Below are positions 24,717 through 33,894 of a stretch of 64,000 nt of DNA, piece by piece (within the stretch, counting starts at the first letter, position 1; every line of letters begins with the position of its first letter). The notes below the pieces were generated by a model that made no database searches, had not been told where the DNA came from, and worked only from the letters and a program-made list of their open reading frames with translations. A program made the translations under genes and the position numbers. Source of the stretch: Anaerocolumna xylanovorans DSM 12503 (lineage in GTDB: Bacteria > Bacillota > Clostridia > Lachnospirales > Lachnospiraceae); contig NZ_FRFD01000013.1 in assembly GCF_900143645.1 (NCBI RefSeq), positions 62,001 to 126,000 of the forward strand, read 5' to 3'.

Positions 24717-25562
24717 ATGAGAAAATTAGCAGTTATCGGAGCCGGATTAATGGGAGGCGGGATCGCCCAGACCTGTGCCCAGGCAGGCTTTGAAGTAGTA
24801 AATGTGGACACCTTTGAACCTGCCCTTTCAAAAGCAAAGGCAAATATCGAAAACCTTTACAGCAAAAAAATTGCAAAAGGCACCATGACAGAAGAGCAGA
24901 AGCAGGAAATACTGGGAAGGATACGCTACAGTACGGATATGAAGGATTTAAGGGAAGCGGATATTATTATCGAAGCTGTGCCGGAAAAGATGGAGATTAA
25001 GAAAGAAATCTTTCGCATGGCTGATGAGGCAGCAAAAGAAGGAGCCATTATCGTGTCTAATACATCCGGCCTTAGTATTTCTGAAATGGCCGCAGCTACG
25101 AAAAGACCGGATAAGGTAATGGGAGTACACTTTTTCTATCCTGCCCCGGTTATGAAGCTGGCAGAACTAATCAGAGGAATTGCCACAACGGAGGAAACCT
25201 ATCAAAAGGTCAGGGAATTTGCCATAGCAATCGGTAAAGAAGTCGTGGATTGTCCGGAACTTCCGGGATTTATCGTAAACCGGATTCTGGTACCCATGAT
25301 GAATGAAGCTGCCTTTTTAGTGATGGAAGGCTGCAAAGCGGAGGATGTGGATGCTGCTATGAGGCTTGGAGCAAACCATCCTATGGGACCGCTGGAACTA
25401 TGTGACTTTGTCGGTATTGATGTAATGCTTGCTACCATGACAGGACTTTATAATGGTTTTAAAGACAGTAAATACAGACCCTGCCCAATCTTAGAAAATA
25501 TGGTAAAGGCAGGACATCTTGGCAGAAAATCAGGAAAAGGATTTTATTCCTATAACAAGTAA
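24717..25562 (+). CDS. hbd: 3-hydroxybutyryl-CoA dehydrogenase
   Basis: This 281-residue cytoplasmic enzyme interconverts 3-hydroxyacyl-CoA and 3-ketoacyl-CoA with NAD(P)H. The Rossmann motif is GAGLMGGGIAQTCAQAG (residues 8-24). The catalytic histidine lies in MGVHFFYPAPVMKL near 140, and the second catalytic region FIVNRILVPMMNEA is near 183. Length matches clostridial Hbd. The start ATG 24717 follows the two-hairpin element. Together with the downstream thiolase it would take 3-hydroxybutyryl-CoA to two acetyl-CoA; no crotonase or acyl-CoA dehydrogenase is in the operon. Confidence 0.94.
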   Translation: MRKLAVIGAGLMGGGIAQTCAQAGFEVVNVDTFEPALSKAKANIENLYSKKIAKGTMTEEQKQEILGRIRYSTDMKDLREADIIIEAVPEKMEIKKEIFRMADEAAKEGAIIVSNTSGLSISEMAAATKRPDKVMGVHFFYPAPVMKLAELIRGIATTEETYQKVREFAIAIGKEVVDCPELPGFIVNRILVPMMNEAAFLVMEGCKAEDVDAAMRLGANHPMGPLELCDFVGIDVMLATMTGLYNGFKDSKYRPCPILENMVKAGHLGRKSGKGFYSYNK

Positions 25563-25607
25563 CATACGCGGGGAAAACAGATACCGCGCCGTAAAAGGAG
25601 GATTATT

Positions 25608-26798
25608 ATGGCAGACTTAAAAGAAGTTGTAATTGTAAGCGGAACGAGAACTCCCATAGGGAATTTTGGGGGCAGTTTAAAGGATATATCGGCTATTGAT
25701 ATGGGAGCAATGGTGGTAAGGGAAGCGGTAAAAAGAGCGGGACTTGCACCGGAGGATATTGACGAGGTAATTGTAGGGCAGGTAGGACAGATTGCAGAAT
25801 GCGGCTTTGTTGCAAGGGCAGTCAGCCTTACAGCAGGTCTTCCTGATGCTGTGACGGCTTATTCCGTCAACAGGCAGTGCGGCTCCGGGCTTCAGGCCAT
25901 AGCCGATGCGGTAATGGAGATACAGACAGGGCAGGCAGATATCGTAGTAGCGGCAGGAACAGAAAATATATCCCAGCTGCCTTACTATGTCAAGGATGCC
26001 AGATGGGGAGCCAGAATGGGGCATAAGACCTTTGAGGATGGTGTAATCGACATCCTGACCTGGCCTTTAGGACCTTATCATAATGGGGTAACGGCAGAAA
26101 ATGTTGCCAGGGAATACAATGTCACAAGAGAAGAGCAGGACAGCTTTGCATTAGAGAGCCACCAAAGGGCAGTGAATGCTATTAAGGAGGGCAAATTTAA
26201 AGAAGAAATCCTCCCCATTGAATTAAAAGGTAAAAAGGGTGATATTACTATCTTTGACACAGATGAAGGTCCAAGAGAAGGGCTCACCATGGAAAAGCTC
26301 CAGAAATTAAAGCCCTGTTTTGTAAAGGACGGTACGGTTACACCCGGTAATGCCTCCAGCTTAAATGACGGAGCCGCTGCCGTGGTAGTGATGTCGGCAG
26401 AAAAAGCAAGGGAGCTTGGTATTAAGCCCATACTAACTGTCAAAGGCTTTGCAGTAGCCGGAAATGACGGCGCCCTGATGGGTTACGCACCCAAGCTTTC
26501 CAGTGAAAAGCTTGGAGAAAAGCTCTCCCTGGATCTAAAGGATATTGATATGTTTGAAATCAATGAAGCCTTTGCAAGCCAGGCCTATGCGGTACGCAGG
26601 GATTTAGGACTGGACGGGGACAAGGTGAATATATACGGGGGAGGCATTTCTATCGGACATCCAATCGGAGCAACGGGAGTTGTTCTGGCAGTTAAGGTTC
26701 TGTATGAACTTCAAAAAACAGAGAAAAAGGATGCCATGATAAGCATGTGTATTGGCGGGGGACAGGGGATCTCCATGTACTTTACCAAAGCGGAATAA
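25608..26798 (+). CDS. thlA: Acetyl-CoA acetyltransferase (thiolase)
   Basis: This 396-residue enzyme condenses two acetyl-CoA or splits acetoacetyl-CoA. The nucleophilic cysteine is in NRQCGSGLQA (about residue 88). The NEAFASQA (about 318), GGGISIGHPIGATG (about 346) and CIGGGQGI (about 380) motifs complete the active site. AAAGGAGGA precedes ATG 25608, 45 bp after the dehydrogenase. It is the last gene of the LacI-controlled unit; the operon reads most simply as breakdown of a short 3-hydroxy or 3-oxo acid. Confidence 0.95.
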   Translation: MADLKEVVIVSGTRTPIGNFGGSLKDISAIDMGAMVVREAVKRAGLAPEDIDEVIVGQVGQIAECGFVARAVSLTAGLPDAVTAYSVNRQCGSGLQAIADAVMEIQTGQADIVVAAGTENISQLPYYVKDARWGARMGHKTFEDGVIDILTWPLGPYHNGVTAENVAREYNVTREEQDSFALESHQRAVNAIKEGKFKEEILPIELKGKKGDITIFDTDEGPREGLTMEKLQKLKPCFVKDGTVTPGNASSLNDGAAAVVVMSAEKARELGIKPILTVKGFAVAGNDGALMGYAPKLSSEKLGEKLSLDLKDIDMFEINEAFASQAYAVRRDLGLDGDKVNIYGGGISIGHPIGATGVVLAVKVLYELQKTEKKDAMISMCIGGGQGISMYFTKAE

Positions 26799-26902
26799 AG
26801 AAAGATATCTTTTGCCAAAGCAAATTTTAGGGTATAATAAAAATAAGTATGGGGAGAGAACTACAGTTAATTGCGTCAGTAAAAAAGCAATGAGGTGAAG
26901 CA

Positions 26903-28861
26903 ATGCTATTAACCCGGGAGAAGAAGATATTAGAACTGCTATATACAAAAAACAGGGATTTTACGGTGGCTGAGCTTGCGAATGCAATGCATATCAGTCC
27001 CCGTACCGTAAAGACGGACATCAAGCGTATTTCCGAGGAACTAGGGGAAGAAAAAACGGGATGTATTCTTCATACAAAAACCGGTAAGGGAATATGGCTG
27101 ACCTATGATTCCCGCGGAAAGGAATATCTGGACGAGCTCCTTCGAAACGGAGAAGAATCCTCCTATCTGGTACCGGAAAACAGAAAATATTTTGTGGCGT
27201 TAAAGCTTTTAGACGCAGACGGGTATATTTCCATGGAGTCCATAGCCAATTCCATGTTCGTCAGTAAAGGAACGATTGTTAACTGCATGAATGAATTGGA
27301 GCCCTTTTTTAAAAAGCAGGGTATTATTGTGGAAAAAAAGGTCAAGTACGGCATGCGTCTTATCGGAGAGGAAGGACAGCTTAGAATTGCAAAAGCCTCT
27401 ATTATAAGAAAAAATATATCCGTACAGGGCAGCCAGATAGCAGACCGGCTGCAGCCTTTTTTTGAAGGTATTCCTCTGGCGGCCATTAATAATATCATTC
27501 AGGATGCAGAAAACAAATTTGAATTTTTGCTGGCAGATACCGCCTATTCAGAGCTGGTTATACAGCTTACTATTGTGGTTAAGCGCATACAAAAAGGCAA
27601 AGGCTGTACCATTGGGGAAGCAGACCTGAAAGCTTACCAAAATAAAAAGGAATGGAGTATTGTCCTGTATTTATCCGAAAGATTGGAAAAGGAGTATTCC
27701 ATTACCTTATCCCCCGGGGATATGGCCTATCTGATGATGAATCTGGAAGGAATGAATACCCGGATGAATTCCCTGACAGCGGAAGAGAGCCTGCTGGAGC
27801 CGGACGGAGCGGAAGATTACGATTTACAGAGCTGGGAGGAAATATTAATGGAAGCGGGAATTGTCTTTCATGAAAACCTGCCCAGGGATGAGATGTTAAA
27901 GTGTGCGCTTTATATGCATCTAAAGGCTATGTTTAACCGCCTAAGACACCAGATACACCTGTCCAATCCCATGAAGCATATGGTAAAGGAAGAGCTGGTA
28001 TATGAGGTAGAGGTCGCTTCCTTTATGGCAAAGCGTATTAAAGATAAGTTCGGTATGGAACTGGGAGAGGATGAAATATGTGACATTGCTATTTACCTCG
28101 GAGCCAGCTTAGAGAGGGAGAAAGCCCAGAAGTCAAGGAATAATCCTGATATCGTAGTAGTATGCGGCAGCGGGCTTGGTACCTCACAGTTTATTGAAGC
28201 AAAGCTTAAGCGGATATTCCCCCGCATTAATATCAACAAGGTACTTTCCGTAAAGGATGCGGAGAATGAGATTCATCCGGGACATCAGGATCTTGTGATT
28301 TCAACTGTGCCTCTTTTATTGGAAGGGACGGAGGTTCTCTTTGTATCCCCCATCCTGTCAGAAAGTGATATCTCTGCCATTGAGAAAAAACTGTATGGGA
28401 ATATTATGGCTGCCCAAGCAGCGGATAAAGGAAAATATGAAAGCTTATTTTCTCTGATGGATGAAAGGATATCCATTTTCAAATGTGATTTAAAAACCAG
28501 GGAAGAAGTAATAAGGCTTTTAGGAAACCGCCTGCTGCATGAGAAATATGTGGAAGAAGGCTTCATTGAGTCTGCTTTTAAAAGAGAGGAATTATCAGCT
28601 ACTTCCATCGGTGATTTCATAGCTGTTCCCCATGCCTTTGAAGGGTATGTAAAGAAAATAGGAATAGGGCTTCTTACACTTAAGAAGCCCATCCTGTGGG
28701 GAAATGAGAAGGTTCAGATAATCCTTATGCTTGCTCTGGATGCAAGAGCCCAGGAGCAGTTTAAAAAAGTATTTACAGACTTGGCGGAGCTTACAAAGGA
28801 TACCTCTTATCTGGCAAAAATCATGAATGCCGAGAGATTAAGTGATGTTATAGCGAAGTAA
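26903..28861 (+). CDS. PRD-containing PTS-linked transcriptional regulator (MtlR/LicR type)
   Basis: This 652-residue regulator has an N-terminal helix-turn-helix (AELANAMHISPRTVKTDIKR, about residues 20-40) and a second winged-helix region. PRD domains follow (about 190-410), then an EIIB-like domain with the phospho-cysteine in VVVCGSGLGTSQFIE (about 420), and a C-terminal EIIA-fructose-like domain (about 510-650) with the histidine in IAVPHAFEGY. Such proteins activate PTS operons according to phosphorylation state. A TATAAT lies at 26833-26838. It probably controls the PTS operon from 30365, separated by the convergent alcohol dehydrogenase. Confidence 0.9.
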   Translation: MLLTREKKILELLYTKNRDFTVAELANAMHISPRTVKTDIKRISEELGEEKTGCILHTKTGKGIWLTYDSRGKEYLDELLRNGEESSYLVPENRKYFVALKLLDADGYISMESIANSMFVSKGTIVNCMNELEPFFKKQGIIVEKKVKYGMRLIGEEGQLRIAKASIIRKNISVQGSQIADRLQPFFEGIPLAAINNIIQDAENKFEFLLADTAYSELVIQLTIVVKRIQKGKGCTIGEADLKAYQNKKEWSIVLYLSERLEKEYSITLSPGDMAYLMMNLEGMNTRMNSLTAEESLLEPDGAEDYDLQSWEEILMEAGIVFHENLPRDEMLKCALYMHLKAMFNRLRHQIHLSNPMKHMVKEELVYEVEVASFMAKRIKDKFGMELGEDEICDIAIYLGASLEREKAQKSRNNPDIVVVCGSGLGTSQFIEAKLKRIFPRININKVLSVKDAENEIHPGHQDLVISTVPLLLEGTEVLFVSPILSESDISAIEKKLYGNIMAAQAADKGKYESLFSLMDERISIFKCDLKTREEVIRLLGNRLLHEKYVEEGFIESAFKREELSATSIGDFIAVPHAFEGYVKKIGIGLLTLKKPILWGNEKVQIILMLALDARAQEQFKKVFTDLAELTKDTSYLAKIMNAERLSDVIAK

Positions 28862-28882
28862 GGTGCCAAAGGGCACCTTATT
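28860..28882. terminator. Bidirectional terminator overlapping two stop codons
   Basis: AAGGTGCC (28860-28867) pairs with GGCACCTT (28872-28879), then ATTT. The stem includes the last stop-codon bases of the plus-strand regulator and of the minus-strand alcohol dehydrogenase, so one hairpin closes both convergent genes. Confidence 0.65.
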
Positions 28883-30056
28883 TCGCCATATTGAATATCC
28901 GGACAACATCCTCTTTATAAAGGGGCTTAAAGAAACCTATCTGTCCGCCTCCGGCCGTAACGCATTTTTCTGCCATTTCTTCAATCTGTTCATCTGTAGG
29001 ATGAATTCCAAGGGCTGCCATAGTAGTCGGCATGCCTATCTTTTTACACCAGTTCTCCCAGCCTTCTATTCCCTTTAACGCCGTTTCCTCCAGGTCAAAA
29101 AGATTCAATGGGGCATCAAAAACCTTAACGGCAAACCTGGCAAAACGAGCCACATTTGTTTTATATACATAGCGTGCCCAGCTTCCCCAGATGGCACAAA
29201 GCCCGGCACCATGGGCGACGTCGAACATACCGCCCATCTCGTGTTCGATTTTGTGGGAGGCAAAGTCCGCTACCCTTCCGGTACCGGTAAGTCCGTTATG
29301 GGACAGGCTGCCGGCCCACATAAGGTCTGCCCTGGCATTGTAATCACTGGGGCTTTTTAAGGCTTTTACAGCGGCTTCCCTGACAGTAACAAGCAGCCCC
29401 TCTGCCATACGGTCGATCAGCTCGGTGTGTTCCGTGTTGGTAAAATAGCGTTCCATGGTATGCATCATAATATCTGCGGCACCGCTGGCAGTCTGGTAAG
29501 CCGGCAGAGTGTAGGTAAGTTCGGGATTCATGATGGCAAAGATGGGACGGGAGCAGTCATGGTTGTAGGAGCGCTTTAACATACCCTCTTCAATGGTTAT
29601 AACGGAAGAATTGCTGGTTTCAGAGCCGGTGGCTGCGATAGTGGAGATGCAGCCCAGGGGAGCAATCTTATTAGTAGTTACACTTCCCATGTATAAATCG
29701 GTCAGGTCGAAATCATTTACAAGTCCGTAAGCGATAGCCTTTGCAGAATCAATGGGGCTTCCGCCTCCGATGGGCAGAAGAAAGTCCACGCCCTCTTCCT
29801 TGCAGAGTTTTACGCCTTCTTTGACCAGGGACATGTGGGGATTGGGAACCACACCTCCAAGATCGATATAGGATATGCCGCTTTCTTCAAGGCTTTTGTG
29901 CACTCTGTCAAGTACACCGTTCTCATACAGATAGGTTCCGCCAAAATGAATCAGAACTTTCTTATAGCCTCGGGATGCGATTTCTTTTCCAGCCAGGGTT
30001 TCCGTGTTTTTACCGAAGATAACCTTGGTGGGTGTGTGAAATTCAAAGTTAATCAT
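28878..30056 (-). CDS. Iron-containing alcohol dehydrogenase (butanol dehydrogenase type)
   Basis: This 392-residue group III alcohol dehydrogenase starts MINFEFHTPTKVIFGKN. The NAD(P)-binding GGGSPIDSAKAIA lies near residue 98. The metal-binding residues appear in GAADIMMHTMERYF (Asp and His, near 195-200) and in SHKIEHEMGGMFDVAHGAG (two histidines, near 265-280). It would reduce an aldehyde to an alcohol or the reverse. I use ATG 30056, which has AAAGGAGG upstream; earlier starts add an untypical leader. It is divergent from the PTS operon and may act on an aldehyde formed by that pathway. Confidence 0.92.
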   Translation of the reverse strand: MINFEFHTPTKVIFGKNTETLAGKEIASRGYKKVLIHFGGTYLYENGVLDRVHKSLEESGISYIDLGGVVPNPHMSLVKEGVKLCKEEGVDFLLPIGGGSPIDSAKAIAYGLVNDFDLTDLYMGSVTTNKIAPLGCISTIAATGSETSNSSVITIEEGMLKRSYNHDCSRPIFAIMNPELTYTLPAYQTASGAADIMMHTMERYFTNTEHTELIDRMAEGLLVTVREAAVKALKSPSDYNARADLMWAGSLSHNGLTGTGRVADFASHKIEHEMGGMFDVAHGAGLCAIWGSWARYVYKTNVARFARFAVKVFDAPLNLFDLEETALKGIEGWENWCKKIGMPTTMAALGIHPTDEQIEEMAEKCVTAGGGQIGFFKPLYKEDVVRIFNMAK

Positions 30057-30364
30057 AAGTTTGTTGCCTCCTTTCAGATGTAGCTTCATTATAGCGCTGT
30101 TAATTGGGAAAAGAATAGTTATACAGTTACACCAATATGATGCAAAAAAGTTAACAAAGCTGTATTTACAGAATGATATATATGCTAAATTACCAGTAAA
30201 AGAGGGGAGCAATATATAAAAAGTTAGATTTGTTGTGCATTATGTATAATTAGTACAGGCGAATGAGAATAAAAAACTAAAAATGCACCAATATAGTGCA
30301 AGGAATTGATTTGTGGAACAGGAAAACTGTTGATATACTAAGCTCAAGAACAGGAGGTACAGCA
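30057..30364. promoter_or_regulatory. Divergent control region between the alcohol dehydrogenase and the PTS operon
   Basis: Two near-identical boxes, ACACCAATATGATGCA (30129-30144) and GCACCAATATAGTGCA (30285-30300), 156 bp apart; the second is itself a short palindrome. A TATAAT at 30245-30250 could serve the PTS operon. The boxes flank the region as expected for a shared regulator. Confidence 0.45.
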
Positions 30365-30823
30365 ATGGAAATAAATTTAAGCACATTGATTGACGAAAAG
30401 GTTATCCGGTTTGAATTTCCCGGAAACGATAAAAATGAAATAATAAAAAGCATTGCAGCTTTAATGTATGAAGCAGGAAAGGTTACAGATAAAGATAAAT
30501 ACGCAGAGGGCGTATTTGAAAGGGAAAGGGAATGCACCACGGGAATAGGAAAGGGAGTTGCAATTCCCCACTGCAAAAGTGCAGCGGTCAAGGAAGCTTC
30601 CTTTGCACTAATCAAACTAAAGAACAGCGTTGAATGGAATTCACTGGACGGGAAGCCTGTCAGTTATGTCATAATGCTTGCGGCTCCTGATAACGGTGAA
30701 GATGAACATCTGAAAATGCTGTCACAGCTTGCCAGGAATTTAATGGATGACGACTTTGTAGATATATTGACACATGCCGCCACCGTTGAAGAAATAGAAA
30801 AATTATTTATGGGAGGAAGGTAG
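30365..30823 (+). CDS. PTS fructose-type enzyme IIA
   Basis: This 152-residue EIIA of the fructose/mannitol family carries the phospho-accepting histidine in GVAIPHCKS (near residue 67). The remainder (MLAAPDNGEDEHLKMLSQLA) is typical. Start ATG 30365 has a strong CAGGAGGT; the in-frame ATG 30296 lies in the operator region. It is the first gene of an operon that also contains EIIB, EIIC, HPr and enzyme I. Confidence 0.93.
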   Translation: MEINLSTLIDEKVIRFEFPGNDKNEIIKSIAALMYEAGKVTDKDKYAEGVFERERECTTGIGKGVAIPHCKSAAVKEASFALIKLKNSVEWNSLDGKPVSYVIMLAAPDNGEDEHLKMLSQLARNLMDDDFVDILTHAATVEEIEKLFMGGR

Positions 30824-30826
30824 ACT

Positions 30827-31135
30827 ATGTATATTGTATGTGTGACAAGCTGTCCGGTCGGAATTGCCCACACCTATATGGCAGCGGCGAATCTGGAGAA
30901 GGCAGCCAAAGCCAAAGGTCTGGAAGTTAAGGTGGAAACACAGGGAGCACAAGGGGTTGAAAATGAAATCACCAAAGAAGATATTAAAAGGGCAGACGGA
31001 TGCATCATAGCCAGCGATATCAGGATCAAGAACAGCGGCCGGTTTGAGCCGATTCCTACCTTGAACGTCAGCGTAAGCGAGGCGGTAAAAGATGCAAAGA
31101 GTATTGTAGAAGAATTGTTGGAGGCGATTGAATAA
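30827..31135 (+). CDS. PTS fructose-type enzyme IIB
   Basis: This 102-residue EIIB has its phospho-cysteine at the start, in CVTSCPVGIAHTYMAA (residues 5-20), the exact signature of fructose EIIB. It lies 3 bp after EIIA and shares one base with EIIC, so the three are co-translated. Confidence 0.95.
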   Translation: MYIVCVTSCPVGIAHTYMAAANLEKAAKAKGLEVKVETQGAQGVENEITKEDIKRADGCIIASDIRIKNSGRFEPIPTLNVSVSEAVKDAKSIVEELLEAIE

Positions 31136-32220
31136 TGGCAGAGATTAAAAGGAAATCAAAAAGCAAAAAAAATCAGTTTATGTTCCTGAAAGATTCCATA
31201 ATGACCGGTATTTCCTACATGATTCCAGTAATCGTAGGAGGCGGTGTGCTCCAGGCAATTGCAAAAATGCTCGGAGGCTATGATATTGCAACAAGAATGA
31301 CAGACATTGATTCCCTGGCAAAGGTAATCATGCTTATCGGCCAGGCGCTTATGGGCTTTACGGTACCTGCTATTGCAGCCTTTATTGCCTATGCTATGGC
31401 GGATAAGCCCGGTATAGCGCCCGGACTTGCTATGGGAGCTATTGCAACTACTTTAAATACCGGCTTCGTCGGTGGTCTTGTAGGCGGTATCCTGGTAGGC
31501 TATCTGGTTATTGCCGCTAAGAAAATTAAGGTTCCAAAAGCTCTGTCCGGTATTATGCCCATTCTGGTCATTCCTACCCTAGTAACGTTGGCAGCGGGGC
31601 TTATTATGTATTACATCCTGGGAATCCCGATTTCAGCCTTTATGAAATTGCTTACAGGTTTCCTGACATCCTTAAACGGCGGTTCCAAATTCCTGTTTGG
31701 CGCAGTAATCGGAGCAATGATTTGTGCGGACCATGGCGGACCTATTAATAAGACAGCAGCCCTTTTTGTTAATGGATTAAATGCAGACGGATTCTTTATC
31801 CCCACTTCTGCAAAGATGTGTGCAGGTATGACAGCACCTATGGGTATTGCTCTTGCTACGTTTTTAGGCGGTAAAAAGAAATTCAGCGACGGTGAAAGAG
31901 AACAGGCAAAATCCCTGGTACTGCTTTCGGCCTGCTATGTACAGGAAGGTGTTATACCCTTCTTATTGAAAGACCCCGTTCGAGTATGTGCATCCTGTAT
32001 GACAGGCGGTGCCATTACCGGAGGCTTATGTATGATGGCAGGGCTGGAATCACCGGCTGTACACGGCGGAGCATTTGTAATTGCCATGACTTCCAATCCC
32101 TTGTTATTTATTGGTTTCTGGGCTCTTGGTGCATGTATAACGGGCGTCCTTTATGCCATCTTGAGAAGACCTCTTCCGGAAGGCTATATAGATGAGGATA
32201 TGTCCTCACCACTAATCTAA
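31135..32220 (+). CDS. PTS fructose-type permease enzyme IIC
   Basis: This 361-residue membrane channel has about nine hydrophobic segments. The family motifs are GISYMIPVIVGGGVLQAI (near residue 27), AMADKPGIAPGLA (near 85), and FGAVIGAMICADHGGPINK (near 185-205), which forms the sugar-binding region. It ends with a short cytosolic tail. It makes up the substrate-specific membrane part; which ketose or polyol is carried is not clear. Confidence 0.94.
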   Translation: MAEIKRKSKSKKNQFMFLKDSIMTGISYMIPVIVGGGVLQAIAKMLGGYDIATRMTDIDSLAKVIMLIGQALMGFTVPAIAAFIAYAMADKPGIAPGLAMGAIATTLNTGFVGGLVGGILVGYLVIAAKKIKVPKALSGIMPILVIPTLVTLAAGLIMYYILGIPISAFMKLLTGFLTSLNGGSKFLFGAVIGAMICADHGGPINKTAALFVNGLNADGFFIPTSAKMCAGMTAPMGIALATFLGGKKKFSDGEREQAKSLVLLSACYVQEGVIPFLLKDPVRVCASCMTGGAITGGLCMMAGLESPAVHGGAFVIAMTSNPLLFIGFWALGACITGVLYAILRRPLPEGYIDEDMSSPLI

Positions 32221-32259
32221 GTATAAGAGTCAGGCTAAAGTATTCAGGAGGAATTAAAA

Positions 32260-33144
32260 ATGTATGTATCCATGAAAGAGATGCTGCTTCACGCACATGA
32301 AAATAATTATGCAGTTATGGCTATTAACTGTGTCAACATGGAACAGGCCAAAGCTATCATTTCGTCTGCTTCCGAAGAACATTCAGCAGTAATTATCAAT
32401 ATATCCCCCAGACAGATGAAGGCTCACGGACATCCGGAAATTCTGGCTCCCATGATACGGGATATGGCAGAAAGAGTTATGGTTCCCGTTGCTTTTAATC
32501 TGGATCACGGAAGCAGTTACGAAGACATAGCTTATGCCGTCCAATGTGGGTTTTCCAGTGTAATGATCGATGCCTCGGGCTTTGAATTCGAGGAAAATGT
32601 CAGAAGAACAGCCCTGATAGCATCTCTGGCCCATGGAAAAGGCTTATCCTGCGAAGCAGAGTTAGGTCACGTGGGAATGGCAAACCAACAGGACAATATA
32701 AAAACGGATTTGTATACCAATCCCTCCCAGGCAAAGGAATTTGCCAGCAGGACCAAATGTGATTGTCTGGCGGTTGCCATTGGAACGGCTCATGGAAGTT
32801 ATCCTAAGGGCTTTGTTCCCGAACTGGACTTCGGCAGGTTAAAGCAGCTAAAAGAAACTTTAAAGATGCCCCTTGTACTGCACGGCGGCTCCGGTGCAGG
32901 GGATGAGAACATAAAAAAAGTGGTTGAAAGCGGGATTAATAAGATAAATGTGTGCACGGACCTTTTCAAGCATGGCAGACAGGCAATGGCGGATGCAATA
33001 GCAAAAAATCCGGACATTGACTACATGGATGTGAATATGGCAGCCGAAGAAGCAATGAAACAGTTTATTAAACGTTATATGAGATTAATCGGCTCCAGCG
33101 GACGGTATACTTTTGAGCGGTATACAGGCGCCGAATTGGATTAA
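32260..33144 (+). CDS. Class II ketose-bisphosphate/ketose-phosphate aldolase
   Basis: This 294-residue zinc-dependent aldolase belongs to the fructose/tagatose-bisphosphate aldolase family. Zinc ligands and catalytic residues lie in FNLDHGSSYEDI (near residue 82), CEAELGHVG (near 133), AIGTAHGSYP (near 172) and VLHGGSGAGDE (near 208), with NVCTDLF near 230. In a PTS operon lacking a phosphofructokinase it may cleave a ketose 1-phosphate or a sugar-acid phosphate rather than a bisphosphate; this is inference. It starts behind CAGGAGGA, 40 bp after EIIC. Confidence 0.88.
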   Translation: MYVSMKEMLLHAHENNYAVMAINCVNMEQAKAIISSASEEHSAVIINISPRQMKAHGHPEILAPMIRDMAERVMVPVAFNLDHGSSYEDIAYAVQCGFSSVMIDASGFEFEENVRRTALIASLAHGKGLSCEAELGHVGMANQQDNIKTDLYTNPSQAKEFASRTKCDCLAVAIGTAHGSYPKGFVPELDFGRLKQLKETLKMPLVLHGGSGAGDENIKKVVESGINKINVCTDLFKHGRQAMADAIAKNPDIDYMDVNMAAEEAMKQFIKRYMRLIGSSGRYTFERYTGAELD

Positions 33145-33154
33145 AAAAGAAGAA

Positions 33155-33188
33155 GGGGACTGCTGCAGCGTTATCTTTGCAGCAGCCC
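33155..33188 (+). other. Hairpin between aldolase and downstream genes
   Basis: GGGGACTGCTGCA pairs with TGCAGCAGCCCC (33155-33188, one unpaired base). There is no T-run, so it may be a processing or attenuation hairpin rather than a terminator. Confidence 0.45.
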
Positions 33189-33232
33189 CGGGATTGCAAT
33201 CTCCGGACTAAAATAAAAGGGGGAAGGCTGTT

Positions 33233-33865
33233 ATGGATGAATTGGTATTTGGTTTGGCGGTAAGTGCTTTGCTGGTGTATTTGCTAAGGTTAATATCCGG
33301 CTATGGTATGTATAAAAGAAGTGTCCACCAGATGATATATTCCGGGTATCTGGAATATGTGACAAAAAGAAAGCGGATAAGAAAGCTTTCTGTAAGCAGT
33401 GACTTTGAGGAGTTGTTTGGGAAAAGCAGAATATTATATCAGTTCTATAAGGGGACAAATCAGAAGCAGCCCCTTCCATATATTATAATAATATTGTCAA
33501 GCGGAGTATTTTGCTTTAAAATATGTAATAACAAAGGAAATGTAACAGGGAATATAAGTAAAAAGCTCGTACAGGAAATGAATGATTTTGTCATGAAGCT
33601 GCAGGGTAAAATAACAAAGATAAGTACAGAAATCTACCGGATAGCGGTATTTCCTGACCAATGCAGCTTAAATATAGCGGATAATAAAGTAGGTATGGCT
33701 GTCATAAAACGTTCCCAGTTAAGACAGGTACTGATTGACATACACAAATCCAGGGATAAGGAGCTTGAACCTTGGGAAATCGATGCAATCTGGGATATGC
33801 TGGCGAAGGATTCCCTTGCGCTGGAGGAAAGAAAGAATAATTGGAATGTGAAAGCAGAGGCTTGA
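33233..33865 (+). CDS. Membrane-anchored protein with a degenerate NERD-like domain, uncharacterised
   Basis: This 210-residue protein has one N-terminal membrane helix (about residues 3-25) followed by a basic region. From about 80 to 185 the pattern LPYIIIILSSGVFCFKI, GNVTGN and IAVFPDQCSL resembles NERD domains, but the acidic/lysine residues expected of the nuclease core are absent, so I do not claim nuclease activity. It sits inside the PTS operon, between the aldolase and HPr, with an RBS (AAAGGGGGAAGG) upstream. Its role in sugar uptake, if any, is unclear. Confidence 0.5.
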   Translation: MDELVFGLAVSALLVYLLRLISGYGMYKRSVHQMIYSGYLEYVTKRKRIRKLSVSSDFEELFGKSRILYQFYKGTNQKQPLPYIIIILSSGVFCFKICNNKGNVTGNISKKLVQEMNDFVMKLQGKITKISTEIYRIAVFPDQCSLNIADNKVGMAVIKRSQLRQVLIDIHKSRDKELEPWEIDAIWDMLAKDSLALEERKNNWNVKAEA

Positions 33866-33894
33866 GGTATGCAGGAAAGGAGAATGATAATATT

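Noticed and set aside
33155..33188. Calling the aldolase hairpin a terminator
   Set aside because: Strong stem but no T-run follows, and the downstream HPr and enzyme I genes look part of the same operon.
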